64,000 bases of DNA from Cytophagaceae bacterium (GTDB taxonomy: Bacteria > Bacteroidota > Bacteroidia > Cytophagales > Flexibacteraceae), in assembly GCA_947458545.1 (NCBI GenBank), contig CANGYH010000001.1:1426001-1490000 (forward strand). The letters are read 5' to 3'. Of the stretch, positions 9,241 through 17,989 are shown piece by piece (position 1 is the first letter of the stretch; each line of letters opens with the position of its first letter). Both the position numbers and the translations under genes were made by a program. The notes beneath the pieces are model-generated. The model had not been told where the DNA came from. It worked only from the letters and a program-made list of their open reading frames with translations, and did not search any database.

Positions 9241-9277
9241 AACAATAAATGAGCCAAACGCGAGCCACTTTGTCAAA
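9241..9277 (-). promoter_or_regulatory. Candidate promoter of the ECF sigma gene
   Basis: The minus strand has TTTGACA at 9277-9271 and an AT-rich ATTTATTGTT at 9250-9241, with a 20-nt spacer. The fit to the Bacteroidota pattern (TTTG, then TAnnTTTG) is partial. It would give a leader of roughly 40 nt. Confidence 0.35.
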
Positions 9278-9628
9278 CTTTTCGACGAAATGACTCAACA
9301 AAACCTTACGCCGACCGTCGTCTCCTTCACCGAACGCCACAGTTCCCCTTCACGCTTGCACCGTCGCCGCACCTTATCGCTATAACCTACTCTTTTTCAG
9401 AGTTGTCGGTAGCCCAACTTCTTTAAAGCACTGCCTTTTGTAAGGCCAAAATTGCTTGCGCTCCATCTTGGCCTATGCCTGGAATGCGGTCACAAGGTAC
9501 ACCATGAATGCACTACGTCTCGCAGAGATGGCCAGAAAATCTGAGGTTTATGGCCGACACATGGCCAAACAAGCCTAAAAATCGACCAATGGCTCTACAA
9601 TTTTTTGTGGAGCCCTGGCGGGTCTAAC
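9278..9628. other. Intergenic region with a hairpin downstream of rfbC
   Basis: No gene is supported here. At 9591-9614 a 10-bp stem (GGCTCTACAA/TTGTGGAGCC, one G-T pair) with an AT-only loop lies 15 nt beyond the rfbC stop. No T-tract follows on the rfbC strand, so it may be an RNA-stabilising hairpin or an atypical terminator. The rest shows no repeat or RNA gene. Confidence 0.45.
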
Positions 9629-10177
9629 CTAAAACACGAGGGTTTCGGCAGCTACATGGGCCAGCACCGGCAGTGCCAGATCCTTTTCAGACACGATGGG
9701 GTTGCGCGTTTGCCAAGGTATGCCCAATTGCGGGTCGTCGTAGCGGATACCGCCTTCGCTGGCTTTGTCGTACAGGGCAGAGCATTTGTAGAGGAAGATG
9801 GTATCCTCTAGCGCCTCAAAGCCATGTGCGTAGCCTTCGGGCACAAGCAACTGCTGGCCCCGCTCAGACGATAGCTCTACCTGCAAATACTGCCCGAAGG
9901 TGGGGCTTTCAGGCCGCACGTCGGCCACCACGTCTATGACCCGGCCTTTTAGCACGCTTACCATTTTGGCCTGGGCAAAGGGAGCGCGCTGGTAGTGCAA
10001 CCCACGTACCACGCCCTTGTGGCTGTAGCTCAGGTTGTCTTGCACAAAGGCATAGTGTACGCCTGCCTTACGATAAGCATCGGTTTTGTAGAGCTCTTCA
10101 AAGTAGCCGCGCTCGTCGGGAAACCGGCGCGGGCTTAGCAACAATACACCGGGCAGTGCAAGTTCTTCTACGGTCAT
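9629..10177 (-). CDS. rfbC: dTDP-4-dehydrorhamnose 3,5-epimerase-type enzyme (RmlC family)
   Basis: A cupin-fold sugar-nucleotide epimerase of 182 residues. It shows FPDERGYFEELY, the VVRGLHYQ stretch holding the catalytic His, the GRVIDVVADVR core and VPEGYAHGFEAL, all typical of RmlC. It would epimerise C3 and C5 of dTDP-4-keto-6-deoxyglucose in rhamnose synthesis. The start ATG 10177 lies 14 nt after the Wzc-like kinase gene in the same orientation, so the two are probably cotranscribed. RmlA, B and D are not in the window. A second, distinct family member lies at 52694-53248. Confidence 0.9.
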   Translation of the reverse strand: MTVEELALPGVLLLSPRRFPDERGYFEELYKTDAYRKAGVHYAFVQDNLSYSHKGVVRGLHYQRAPFAQAKMVSVLKGRVIDVVADVRPESPTFGQYLQVELSSERGQQLLVPEGYAHGFEALEDTIFLYKCSALYDKASEGGIRYDDPQLGIPWQTRNPIVSEKDLALPVLAHVAAETLVF

Positions 10178-10191
10178 GCAGGTATGGGCGG

Positions 10192-12648
10192 TTAGGCGCT
10201 CTTGTTAAGGATGTTTTTGAACCAGTCTGAATCTACGGGCTTGGCGTCTTCGTCTTCGCTGTAATAGCCTGATCCGTATCCATAGCCATAGCCATAGCCG
10301 TAGCCGTACGTCTTAAAGTTGTCCAGACCATTCAAGATTACAGAAAGCTTGCGGAAGCCTGATATGCGCACGAGCTTGTTGATGTTTTTGAGGTACACCT
10401 TCTTGCTGTACTCCGACCTTACCACATATATAGGTAAGTCTACCCGCTGCATCACCAGAATGCCGTCGGTTACCAGGCCCACCGGCGGAGAGTCTATCAC
10501 CACGACGTTGTAGGTCTCGTAGAGTTTCTCGAGCAGCTTAGAGAAGCTCTCGCCCATAATCAGCTCCGAGGGGTTGGGTGGTACAGGCCCGGCCGGGATG
10601 ATGTCCAGATTCTCCATCGGCGTGCGGTGAATACAATCTACCAGCTCGTGGCGGCCGATGAGCAGGGTGCTCATGCCCTTGTCGTTGCTGAGGTTGAAGG
10701 CCTGGTGCAGCTTGGGTTTGCGCATGTCCAGGTCTAGCATCACTACCTTTTGGGCATAGGCCGCCAGAATGCCCGAGAGGTTAATGGCTATGAATGTTTT
10801 ACCCTCGCCGGCTACGGTGCTGGTTACCGAGATAGACCGCGCCGTATTGCGGGGCACCATAAAATCTACGTTGGTACGGATGGAGCGCAGAGACTCTGAG
10901 ATGGCCGACTTGGGATTGCGGTCTACTACCATCCGGGCCAGCTTCAGCTTCTCTTTGGTATAGACGGGCACTACACCCAGCACGGGGGCTATGCAGCCCT
11001 TTTCTAGTTCCTTCTGGGTAACGACGGTGTCTTGCAGCAGGTAGCGCACCACCACCAAGGCAATGCCAGAGATTAAGCCGATGATGATCCAGGTGGTATA
11101 GACCGAGCCCTTTACGGGGTGGAATGGAGCTGAGGGGTAATTGGCCTCTTGCAATACGGTGAAGTTGGGCGTGGTGCCTGCCTTGGCAATGGCAAACTCG
11201 GCCTGTTTCTCCATCAGCAACGTGTAGAAACGCTCGTTGAGGTCGTAGTACCGTTTAATGCGAGACATCTCGGTGTCGCGCTCGGGCAGGTTGGTAAAGG
11301 TAGATTCAAACCCCTTGCGCTGAGACTCCAGCACGTTGATTTTGCTGGTTACGATGCGGCGGTTTTCTTGCACCAGTTGCAGCAGCTCGTCTCGTACCTC
11401 GCGCAGGCGGCGTTGGGCAATCTGGTAGGCGCTGGTTCTGTCTGTGCTGGTGATAGAAAGTGCCTGGGTGCCCTGCCGCAACTGCGATAGCTCTCTGGCC
11501 AGGTTGGTTACTTCTTGATCTTCGATGTATTTGAGCGATGGCAAGGTGGCTTTATTGTTGCGCTCATCTACCACCATGCGCTCCAGCTCGTTGAGCTGGG
11601 CCATTTGTAGAGACAGCTCTGCCCGTTGCTCGGCCAACTTGTCTAGGCGCTCAACCGTACGCCCAAGCTCGCCTTTCACATCATCGGAGCGGTTGCGCCT
11701 TATAAATGCCTCTACCTCTCGCTCGCTGAGCTCTAACTTTTTGCTTGTCTCATCTAGCTGCGCATTCAAGAAGACGAGGGTTTGCTCGTTGGCCTTGTTG
11801 CGCTTCTCAAGCGATTGCTCCAGGTAAATCTTAATGACGGTAGAGACAATCTCTTGGGCCTTAGTAGGGTTATGGTCTCTGAAGCTGACACGGATGATGT
11901 TTGCAACAGCACTCTGGATGATGGCCGTAAGGTTGGTACCCAGATACCCCAGCAGGTGGTTGCGGCTGTTGATCATGAACTGAAATTTTTGCCCGGCAAG
12001 TCCGGCAGAGAAAAATTCAGTCTTGACGAGTTTAAAGCGCAGGTACGAGTTCTCGTAATACCGCCCGAAGCGTAACTCTTCTGTAAACTCCTCGCCCATC
12101 AAAATGTAGCGCAGGCGGAACTCCTTGTCCGACAGTACGTCTACATAGATGGGGTTGTCGTAGAAAACGGGGTTTTTAACCTCGTACTCAATCTTAAAGG
12201 GCGATGTTTTGTACAGCTCCGTAGCCAACACGTTGCCCAACTGGGTGTAGGTAACGTTAAGGTCCATGGAATCTACCACACGCTGATAGGTAGCGTCAGA
12301 TTTGATGATCTCTATCTCGCCGCCGAGGTTGGGGCCTGTCTCGCCCATGGCGCCTGCGCGTATGCCAAGCACGTTGGCCTTTTGGTCTACCTCCATCTTT
12401 AAGACGGCGTTAGACTCGTAGTTGGGCTTGGTATACCGTAAGAAAAGGTAGGCACCCAACAATGACAGCAGAATAAAGAAGATAATCCACCACAAGCTTC
12501 TGTTTAGAATAGACAGAAGCTTGTCGAAATCAACGGCTGCCGCCGCACCACCGATGGAAGGGCCTTGGCCCGCCCCCATGGTAGCTTGGAAGTCTTGTAA
12601 AATGGAGGCCCGGTCGGCGTCCAGTTGGGTATTTGCCTGCTGCTGCAC
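10192..12648 (-). CDS. Wzc-like polysaccharide co-polymerase with cytoplasmic tyrosine kinase domain
   Basis: An inner-membrane protein of 818 residues that would control capsule/exopolysaccharide chain length and export. It has a Wzz domain between two membrane segments (about residues 55-75 and 510-530) with a long coiled-coil periplasmic part. A cytoplasmic BY-kinase domain follows, with Walker A AGEGKTF near 610-616, Walker A' VVMLDLDMRKP near 634-644 and Walker B VVVIDSPP near 712. The C-terminus has the Tyr cluster YGYGYGYGYGYGSGYY that such kinases autophosphorylate; the strict (YG)6 repetition is unusual. Start GTG 12648 is the first codon of the conserved frame. No Wza-type exporter or phosphatase gene is adjacent. 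Confidence 0.9.
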   Translation of the reverse strand: MQQQANTQLDADRASILQDFQATMGAGQGPSIGGAAAAVDFDKLLSILNRSLWWIIFFILLSLLGAYLFLRYTKPNYESNAVLKMEVDQKANVLGIRAGAMGETGPNLGGEIEIIKSDATYQRVVDSMDLNVTYTQLGNVLATELYKTSPFKIEYEVKNPVFYDNPIYVDVLSDKEFRLRYILMGEEFTEELRFGRYYENSYLRFKLVKTEFFSAGLAGQKFQFMINSRNHLLGYLGTNLTAIIQSAVANIIRVSFRDHNPTKAQEIVSTVIKIYLEQSLEKRNKANEQTLVFLNAQLDETSKKLELSEREVEAFIRRNRSDDVKGELGRTVERLDKLAEQRAELSLQMAQLNELERMVVDERNNKATLPSLKYIEDQEVTNLARELSQLRQGTQALSITSTDRTSAYQIAQRRLREVRDELLQLVQENRRIVTSKINVLESQRKGFESTFTNLPERDTEMSRIKRYYDLNERFYTLLMEKQAEFAIAKAGTTPNFTVLQEANYPSAPFHPVKGSVYTTWIIIGLISGIALVVVRYLLQDTVVTQKELEKGCIAPVLGVVPVYTKEKLKLARMVVDRNPKSAISESLRSIRTNVDFMVPRNTARSISVTSTVAGEGKTFIAINLSGILAAYAQKVVMLDLDMRKPKLHQAFNLSNDKGMSTLLIGRHELVDCIHRTPMENLDIIPAGPVPPNPSELIMGESFSKLLEKLYETYNVVVIDSPPVGLVTDGILVMQRVDLPIYVVRSEYSKKVYLKNINKLVRISGFRKLSVILNGLDNFKTYGYGYGYGYGYGSGYYSEDEDAKPVDSDWFKNILNKSA

Positions 12649-12949
12649 GGAATAGCTAGAAAAACAATCTTACAACGGGCCCAACGAGGCTGCCGTAAGC
12701 TTGCCGGAAGGCGCTTTTCAGCCCCTAAAGATACATGGGCGGCGTGTTGCGCTGTGTTGGCAGATGAAATAGGGCATTTTGTCTAAGCCAAGAACCTGCC
12801 TGCGGGCAGGTTCGTTCGCTCGGCTATATCTACTTGGCCGGGCTAGGTACCTTGGGCCATGTGATGCCATCTATATCCAGAAACATGATTTAGGTAACCC
12901 AGGCACGGCCGCAAGGTCAGTAATGATTCAAAATCGCCTTTGCCACACC
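12649..12949. other. Divergent intergenic region between the wzc-like gene and wecC
   Basis: A perfect hairpin (GAACCTGCC, loop TGCG, GGCAGGTTC) lies at 12792-12813. On the minus strand TATCTTTA near 12739-12732 resembles a -7 box for the kinase gene. No gene or RNA is recognised. Confidence 0.45.
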
Positions 12950-12957
12950 GACCTTTG
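12950..12957 (+). promoter_or_regulatory. -7 box GACCTTTG of wecC
   Basis: The octamer followed by C matches the (T/G)ACCTTTGC consensus seen before many genes here, and ends 12 nt before the wecC ATG. Confidence 0.5.
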
Positions 12958-12969
12958 CAGACTACAACC

Positions 12970-14172
12970 ATGCAAAGAGTCTGTGTTATAGGGCTGGGCT
13001 ACATTGGCCTGCCAACCGCTGCGCTACTGGCCAACTCGCACTACCAGGTACACGGGGTAGATGTGGTGCCCCACGTGGTAGATACCATCAACCGTGGGCA
13101 AATCCATATTATAGAACCAGACCTGGACACGTTTGTGCGGGCAGCCGTAGGCTCGGGCAGGCTGGCGGCCGCGCTGACGCCCGCCCCGGCAGACGTTTTC
13201 ATCATCGCCGTGCCCACACCCTTTCATGAAGGGTACGTGCCCAATGTTGACTATGTGGTATCGGCCACGCAGGCCATTGCCCCCTATGTGCAGCCAGGCA
13301 ATCGCATCATCTTAGAGAGTACCAGCCCCGTTGGCACTACCGAGCTTGTTGAGCAGACGCTGCGCGAGGCAGGGGTAGATACGGCCGGCCTCTTCATTGC
13401 CTACTGCCCCGAGCGCGTGCTGCCCGGCCATGTGATGCGCGAGCTTATCGAGAACGACCGCGTGGTAGGTGGTATCAACGCAGCATCTACGGAGGCTGTG
13501 GCGGCTTTTTACCGCACCTTTGTAACCGGCCAGGTGCTGGAGACAGACGCCCGCACCGCCGAGATGACCAAGCTGACCGAAAACGCCAGCCGAGACGTGC
13601 AGATAGCTTTTGCCAACGAGCTCTCTATGATCTGCGACGAAATCGGCATCAACGTCTGGGAGCTGATCAACCTGGCCAACAAACATCCGCGCGTCAACAT
13701 TCTGCGCCCGGGGCCTGGTGTGGGCGGGCATTGCATAGCCGTTGATCCATGGTTTATCGTCCACCGCTCGCCTGCGCGCAGCCGGCTGATCAGGCAGGCG
13801 CGCGAGGTAAACGTTTACAAGCAGCAGTACGTGCAAGAGAAGGTGCTGCGGCACGCCGCCGAGCTCCGCGCCGCGCTTGGCCGCCCGCCTGTTGTTGCTG
13901 CTATGGGCCTGGCCTTTAAGCCCAACATAGACGACCTGCGCGAAAGCCCCGCCCTAGAGATTGCCCACCACCTGGCACACCAGCCCAACCTGCGCCTGCT
14001 GGCCGTAGAGCCGCATATAGAGCATGCCCCCGCAGGCCTAGAGCTGGTATCAGCCGAGGATGCCCTGGCCCAAGCAGACTTGGTGGTGTATCTGGTGGCT
14101 CATACCAGGTTTAAGCAACTAGACCTTAGGCCCGGCCAAGCGGTGCTAGACGTTTGCGGCCATCTGGCATAG
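12970..14172 (+). CDS. wecC: UDP-N-acetyl-D-mannosamine dehydrogenase (WecC/UDP-sugar dehydrogenase family)
   Basis: A 400-residue NAD-dependent enzyme that oxidises the C6 hydroxyl of a UDP-HexNAc to the uronic acid for surface polysaccharides. The NAD fold starts with IGLGYIGLP at residues 7-15, a conserved TENASRDVQIAFANEL stretch lies in the middle, and the catalytic cysteine is C255 in GGHCIAVDPWF. The sequence follows WecC/WbpA more than UDP-glucose dehydrogenase; the exact HexNAc substrate is not certain. I start at ATG 12970, downstream of the -7 box and not at an in-frame ATG at 12940. The O-antigen ligase-like gene follows after 19 nt. Confidence 0.9.
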   Translation: MQRVCVIGLGYIGLPTAALLANSHYQVHGVDVVPHVVDTINRGQIHIIEPDLDTFVRAAVGSGRLAAALTPAPADVFIIAVPTPFHEGYVPNVDYVVSATQAIAPYVQPGNRIILESTSPVGTTELVEQTLREAGVDTAGLFIAYCPERVLPGHVMRELIENDRVVGGINAASTEAVAAFYRTFVTGQVLETDARTAEMTKLTENASRDVQIAFANELSMICDEIGINVWELINLANKHPRVNILRPGPGVGGHCIAVDPWFIVHRSPARSRLIRQAREVNVYKQQYVQEKVLRHAAELRAALGRPPVVAAMGLAFKPNIDDLRESPALEIAHHLAHQPNLRLLAVEPHIEHAPAGLELVSAEDALAQADLVVYLVAHTRFKQLDLRPGQAVLDVCGHLA

Positions 14173-14191
14173 CTGCCCAGGCCAATTGCCC

Positions 14192-15421
14192 ATGCAACAA
14201 ACCACCAACTTACCCTTTTATCAAGACTTGCGCGGCAACCGCCTGCAGGCTGACGGGCACCTGGTGTTGTTTGGGGTAAACATGTTGCTGGTGCTTGCAG
14301 GCTACACGCTGGCAGTGCGCTTTGGCTTTGGTGTGTTGCCCCTGGTGCGGGCCGTGCGGACGGCCCTGGCCTTTGGAGGGCTGCTGTGGCTTTTGCTGGC
14401 GCAGATACCCGCCCGCTGGCCCAGGCTGCCTGCCCGCCATGCCCGGCTGGCAGCCTACGCGCTGGCGGCATTGGCTACCACGCCTTTTGCCGCCGAGCCC
14501 CTAAATGCCTTTGGCCGATGGTACACCGTAGCACCCTTTTGGGCCTACGTGAGCCTACTGGCCGCACACATGCAAACCCGCTATGGCCCGGCAGACGGGC
14601 TGCGCCGGTTTACGGCCCTGGTGCTGTGTGTGTACCTCTTTCCGGTGCTGACGTTTTACTTGCAGGGCAATCCGTTTGCCAGGCTCAACATCTACGGAGA
14701 CGATACGCGCGGCTTCTACTCCAATCAGTTTGGGTGGGCCTCAGCCATTTGTATGGCTGCCTTGCTAGACCTGCGCCGCCATTTGGGCCGATCGGTATGG
14801 CGGCAGGTTGCATGGGTGGTAGGTCTGGGAGCTTGCGCCTGGCTGGTGCTTATTTCAGGGTCTCGGAGCAGCTACTTTGCTGTTATCCTTTCCATAGGTG
14901 TGGTTGTGGCGCTGGGCCGTGGTGTCTCGCTTTGGGCGCGGGTGGGCATTCTGGCGGCAGCTGTAGGCCTGAGCTTCTACCTGCTAGATGCTGAAGACTC
15001 GGCTCTTAATTTGCGCTTGCGCAAAACCCAGCAACAATACCGCACCGAGGAGCCTCGTGTCCGCGCTCTTAAAACAGGTTTCCATGTGATGGAAACGCAA
15101 GAGCACCGCATCATTACGGGGATTGGGTTCGATTCATTTCTGGAGTCCATCCGGATTTTAACGGGCAAGCCCTCCGTAGCTCCCCACAACAGCTACCTAG
15201 AGATCTTGATAGACACGGGTGCGCTGGTATTTGCCCTCTTCTTAGTATTGCTGGTGCTGCCTGCCTTATACAAATACATTCGGTACGACGTGCCCCGGTT
15301 TTCGCTGGCGCTGCCCCTGCTCATCATCCCCTACTTCGAGAACAACCTTGGGCCGGGGCAGTACATGTTCTTTCCGTGGATGTTCTTGCTCTGCTGGTAC
15401 ATGCACGACGCCCGGCCCTAA
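14192..15421 (+). CDS. O-antigen ligase/polymerase family membrane protein
   Basis: A 409-residue protein with about ten membrane helices and a large loop near residues 275-330 that contains ALKTGFHVMETQEHRIITGIGFDSFLE and ends in VAPHNSYLEILIDTGA. The G-x-G-x(n)-PHNSYLE arrangement is the usual signature of the Wzy_C/WaaL ligase family. It would act in the inner membrane, joining or polymerising lipid-linked glycans on the periplasmic side. It follows wecC closely and is probably cotranscribed. Ligase and polymerase cannot be separated by sequence inspection. Confidence 0.82.
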   Translation: MQQTTNLPFYQDLRGNRLQADGHLVLFGVNMLLVLAGYTLAVRFGFGVLPLVRAVRTALAFGGLLWLLLAQIPARWPRLPARHARLAAYALAALATTPFAAEPLNAFGRWYTVAPFWAYVSLLAAHMQTRYGPADGLRRFTALVLCVYLFPVLTFYLQGNPFARLNIYGDDTRGFYSNQFGWASAICMAALLDLRRHLGRSVWRQVAWVVGLGACAWLVLISGSRSSYFAVILSIGVVVALGRGVSLWARVGILAAAVGLSFYLLDAEDSALNLRLRKTQQQYRTEEPRVRALKTGFHVMETQEHRIITGIGFDSFLESIRILTGKPSVAPHNSYLEILIDTGALVFALFLVLLVLPALYKYIRYDVPRFSLALPLLIIPYFENNLGPGQYMFFPWMFLLCWYMHDARP

Positions 15422-15470
15422 AAAACGCACGAGCCGCACCCCCTTGGATGCGGCCCGGCCAAGAAATAGT
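15422..15470 (-). terminator. Possible terminator of the outer-membrane protein gene
   Basis: On the minus strand a GCCGCA...TGCGGC stem lies 40-60 nt beyond the 15511 stop and is followed, after 7 nt, by six T residues. The gap between stem and T-run weakens the call. Confidence 0.35.
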
Positions 15471-15510
15471 GAGCCCTGCCGGCCCAGATGGTGTGTTGAC
15501 AACCCTCGCC

Positions 15511-16185
15511 TTAAAAAACAAAGGCGACGTACAGGCTCACGTTCTGGTTATAGCCGCTGCCTGTAATGGCCCGGCCCGCCGTAGAGTTGCCGATGTTGCG
15601 CAGGCCCAGGTTGTAACGGATACCCAGATCTACATAACGAAAGTTGAGCTCTACGCCAGCGGCACCACCTACGTCTATGCGATTAAACGAATCTGCATTG
15701 AGCTTCTGGGCGTTGTCGTTGTCTATGTTGCCGACGGCGTCAATCTCTTCGTTTGACAGGTTGGCGTTGATCAGGTACGAAGCGTAAGGCCCGATGTGGA
15801 AGCTGGCTATGGAGACAGGGTTCACCTTTAGCAACAGCGGCAGTTGGATGTAGTTGAGGTTCAGGTTGCCAGAGCGGCGGCCGATGCTGGTGCTGCTGTA
15901 GCCCAGCTTGCCCCCCAGGTTGGTGTAGAGCAACTCAGGCTGGAAGCTGAAGACAGAGCCAAACGGCGTGCGGACGAAAATGCCTGCCATTACCCCGGGC
16001 TTGATGCCGTTGTCTGATAGCTCGTCGCCGTTCCAGGTGTTGGAGAGGTTGAGGCCTCCTTTGATACCGAAGCGCACCTCGGGCAGCTCGGCGTAGCGGT
16101 CGTTGGTTTGTGCTTGGGCCGTGGCACCCAGCCCCAGGCAAAGCGCTGCTGCGGCAGCGCAGGCGGTAACTTTCAAAATGTTCAT
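15511..16185 (-). CDS. Outer-membrane beta-barrel protein (PorT/OMP_b-brl-like)
   Basis: A 224-residue protein with an Ala-rich signal peptide (MNILKVTACAAAAALCLGLGATAQAQ) followed by FGIKGGLNLS and alternating amphipathic strands, ending in an aromatic residue (YVAFVF). This is the usual form of the eight-stranded porin-family barrels of Bacteroidota. I chose ATG 16185 because it starts the signal peptide; an upstream start would add a polar stretch. The specific role is unknown. It faces the O-antigen ligase-like gene convergently. Confidence 0.8.
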   Translation of the reverse strand: MNILKVTACAAAAALCLGLGATAQAQTNDRYAELPEVRFGIKGGLNLSNTWNGDELSDNGIKPGVMAGIFVRTPFGSVFSFQPELLYTNLGGKLGYSSTSIGRRSGNLNLNYIQLPLLLKVNPVSIASFHIGPYASYLINANLSNEEIDAVGNIDNDNAQKLNADSFNRIDVGGAAGVELNFRYVDLGIRYNLGLRNIGNSTAGRAITGSGYNQNVSLYVAFVF

Positions 16186-16538
16186 GGTTTTGTGGTTTGG
16201 GTTTATGGAATAACCAAGCACATGTACGGCCAAGCACTGCTGTTGTTGCCAGCTGGGCTACAGATGTAAGTTTGGGCACGCCCCAACACCCACATTCTTA
16301 GGGCTTACCAGCCTACTCACTGGTATGCAATGGCCTAAAAATGAAATAAATAGCCCGCATGGCCAAAAACAATGCATAACACGCATAAAGGGTTTGGCTC
16401 CTTTGTGCAGCAACGGTTACCTTGCAGCTCCAACCAGTATGTAAGGTCAGAGCAGGATTTTATATCTGCTGGCATCCCCAAAGCCTGCCATTGCTCTGCC
16501 AGCCTGGTTTGCAGGCATTTACCTTGTCACTTTTATAC
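16186..16538. other. Intergenic region between the OMP gene and a small membrane-protein gene
   Basis: This stretch is AT-richer than the neighbouring genes and should hold the promoters of both. I recognise no gene, RNA or repeat in it. Confidence 0.4.
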
Positions 16539-16724
16539 ATGAAACGCGGACGCTTTTACGACCCACCTTTCGTGCTCAAGATTGCATTGTTGCTATGCCT
16601 GGTCATTATTGGCCTGGCACAGCGCAAAGGGTGGATGTCGCGGCCGGCCTACACAAAGGCACCGCAAGAGGCGACGATAGCCCCTGCCCCGACCTACCCA
16701 TCGAGCCAGGCACCCCAGCGCTAG
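16539..16724 (+). CDS. Small single-pass membrane protein, uncharacterised
   Basis: A 61-residue ORF starting at ATG 16539: a basic N-terminus ([10 protein letters not shown]), one hydrophobic helix ([21 protein letters not shown]), and a Pro/Ala-rich tail. The charge pattern fits a membrane anchor with the tail outside. It ends 55 nt before the thiolase start on the same strand. No family is recognised. The coding potential rests on the clear topology and an upstream region without other genes. Confidence 0.45.
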   Translation: MKRGRFYDPPFVLKIALLLCLVIIGLAQRKGWMSRPAYTKAPQEATIAPAPTYPSSQAPQR

Positions 16725-16779
16725 GCAGCGCTGCGGCTGCACGAGTGGCGTATGCCTGCCAACTTTGCAGCCGCACACC

Positions 16780-17973
16780 ATGAAAGTTTACGTAGTAGAT
16801 GCCCTGCGCACGCCCATAGGTCGTTTTAACGGTGCACTGGCCAACGCCCGCCCCGACGACCTGCTGGCCCACACCATCCGCGCACTGCTGGCCCGCAACC
16901 CCTGGCTAGACGCGGCCGAGATCGAAGATGTGGTAACTGGGGCCGCCAACCAGGCAGGCGAAGACAACCGCAACGCTGCCCGCATGGCCAGCCTGTTGGC
17001 AGGCTTGCCCGAGTCTGTAGCCGGGGTAACCGTAAACCGCCTATGTGCCTCTGGGCTAGATGCTATGGTGCAGGCAGCCCGCGCCATCCATGCCGGCGAG
17101 GGGCAGATTTACCTGGCAGGCGGGGCCGAGAGCATGACGCGTGCGCCCTACGTGCTGGGCAAAGCCCTCAACCCATACGACCGCAGCCAGCAACTGCAAG
17201 ACACTACCCTGGGCTGGCGCTTTACCAACCCCACGCTGGCGGCACAGTATCCCCCCATCAGTATGGGCGAGACGGCCGAAAACGTGGCCGAGCGCTACGG
17301 CATTAGCCGCGAGGCCCAGGATGCCTACGCCCTGCAAAGCCAAGATCGCTATCAACAAGCCTTGGCCGCTGGTGCCTTTGCCCAAGAGATTGTGCCCGTA
17401 GAGGTGCCCGATGGCAAAGCAACCAAAACCGTAGCCGCCGACGAGCACCCCCGCGCCACCAGCCTAGACAAGCTGGCTGCCCTCAAGCCCGTCTTCCGTG
17501 CAGGCGGCAGCGTTACGGCAGGCAACGCCGCCGGCCTCAACGACGGTGCCGCCATCTCTGTGCTCGTGTCTGAAGACGTGGTTCGTAGCCGGCACCTTCA
17601 GCCCTTAGGTATTCTGCGCGCAGCCGCCGTGGCAGGGGTAGATCCCAGCTATATGGGCATAGGCCCAGTGCCCGCCATCCAAAAGCTATTGGCGCGTACG
17701 GGCCTCACCCTGGCCGACATTGGATTGATTGAGATCAACGAAGCTTTTGCTGCCCAGGTGCTTGCCTGCCAGCAAGAGCTAGGGTTAGATACTGCCAAGC
17801 TTAACGTAAACGGCGGTGCCATTGCCGTAGGCCACCCGCTTGGCATGAGCGGCACGCGCCTGGCCCAGAGCCTGCTGCGTGCCATGCGGGCCCGCGGCGT
17901 ACGCTACGGCATAGCTGCCATGTGCATAGGCGTGGGGCAGGGCATGGCTGCCTTGTTTGAGGTAGAAAACTAG
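16780..17973 (+). CDS. Acetyl-CoA C-acyltransferase (thiolase)
   Basis: A 397-residue thiolase with the nucleophilic cysteine C89 ([11 protein letters not shown]), the catalytic His H352 ([14 protein letters not shown]) and the second cysteine C382 (CIGVGQGMA). The sequence resembles the acetyl-CoA acetyltransferase/3-oxoadipyl-CoA thiolase branch. It would act in fatty-acid or aromatic-acid breakdown or in acetoacetyl-CoA formation. ATG 16780 is preferred to an in-frame start five codons earlier, since a -7-like box (CAACTTTG, 16760-16767) lies just before it. It converges with purF, leaving 16 nt. Confidence 0.92.
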   Translation: MKVYVVDALRTPIGRFNGALANARPDDLLAHTIRALLARNPWLDAAEIEDVVTGAANQAGEDNRNAARMASLLAGLPESVAGVTVNRLCASGLDAMVQAARAIHAGEGQIYLAGGAESMTRAPYVLGKALNPYDRSQQLQDTTLGWRFTNPTLAAQYPPISMGETAENVAERYGISREAQDAYALQSQDRYQQALAAGAFAQEIVPVEVPDGKATKTVAADEHPRATSLDKLAALKPVFRAGGSVTAGNAAGLNDGAAISVLVSEDVVRSRHLQPLGILRAAAVAGVDPSYMGIGPVPAIQKLLARTGLTLADIGLIEINEAFAAQVLACQQELGLDTAKLNVNGGAIAVGHPLGMSGTRLAQSLLRAMRARGVRYGIAAMCIGVGQGMAALFEVEN

Positions 17974-17989
17974 CGTGAGGACCAGGCCG

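Noticed and set aside
9629-10177. Recent duplication linking the two rfbC-like genes
   Set aside because: The two proteins share only family motifs and differ in most other positions, so they are old paralogues or separately acquired.
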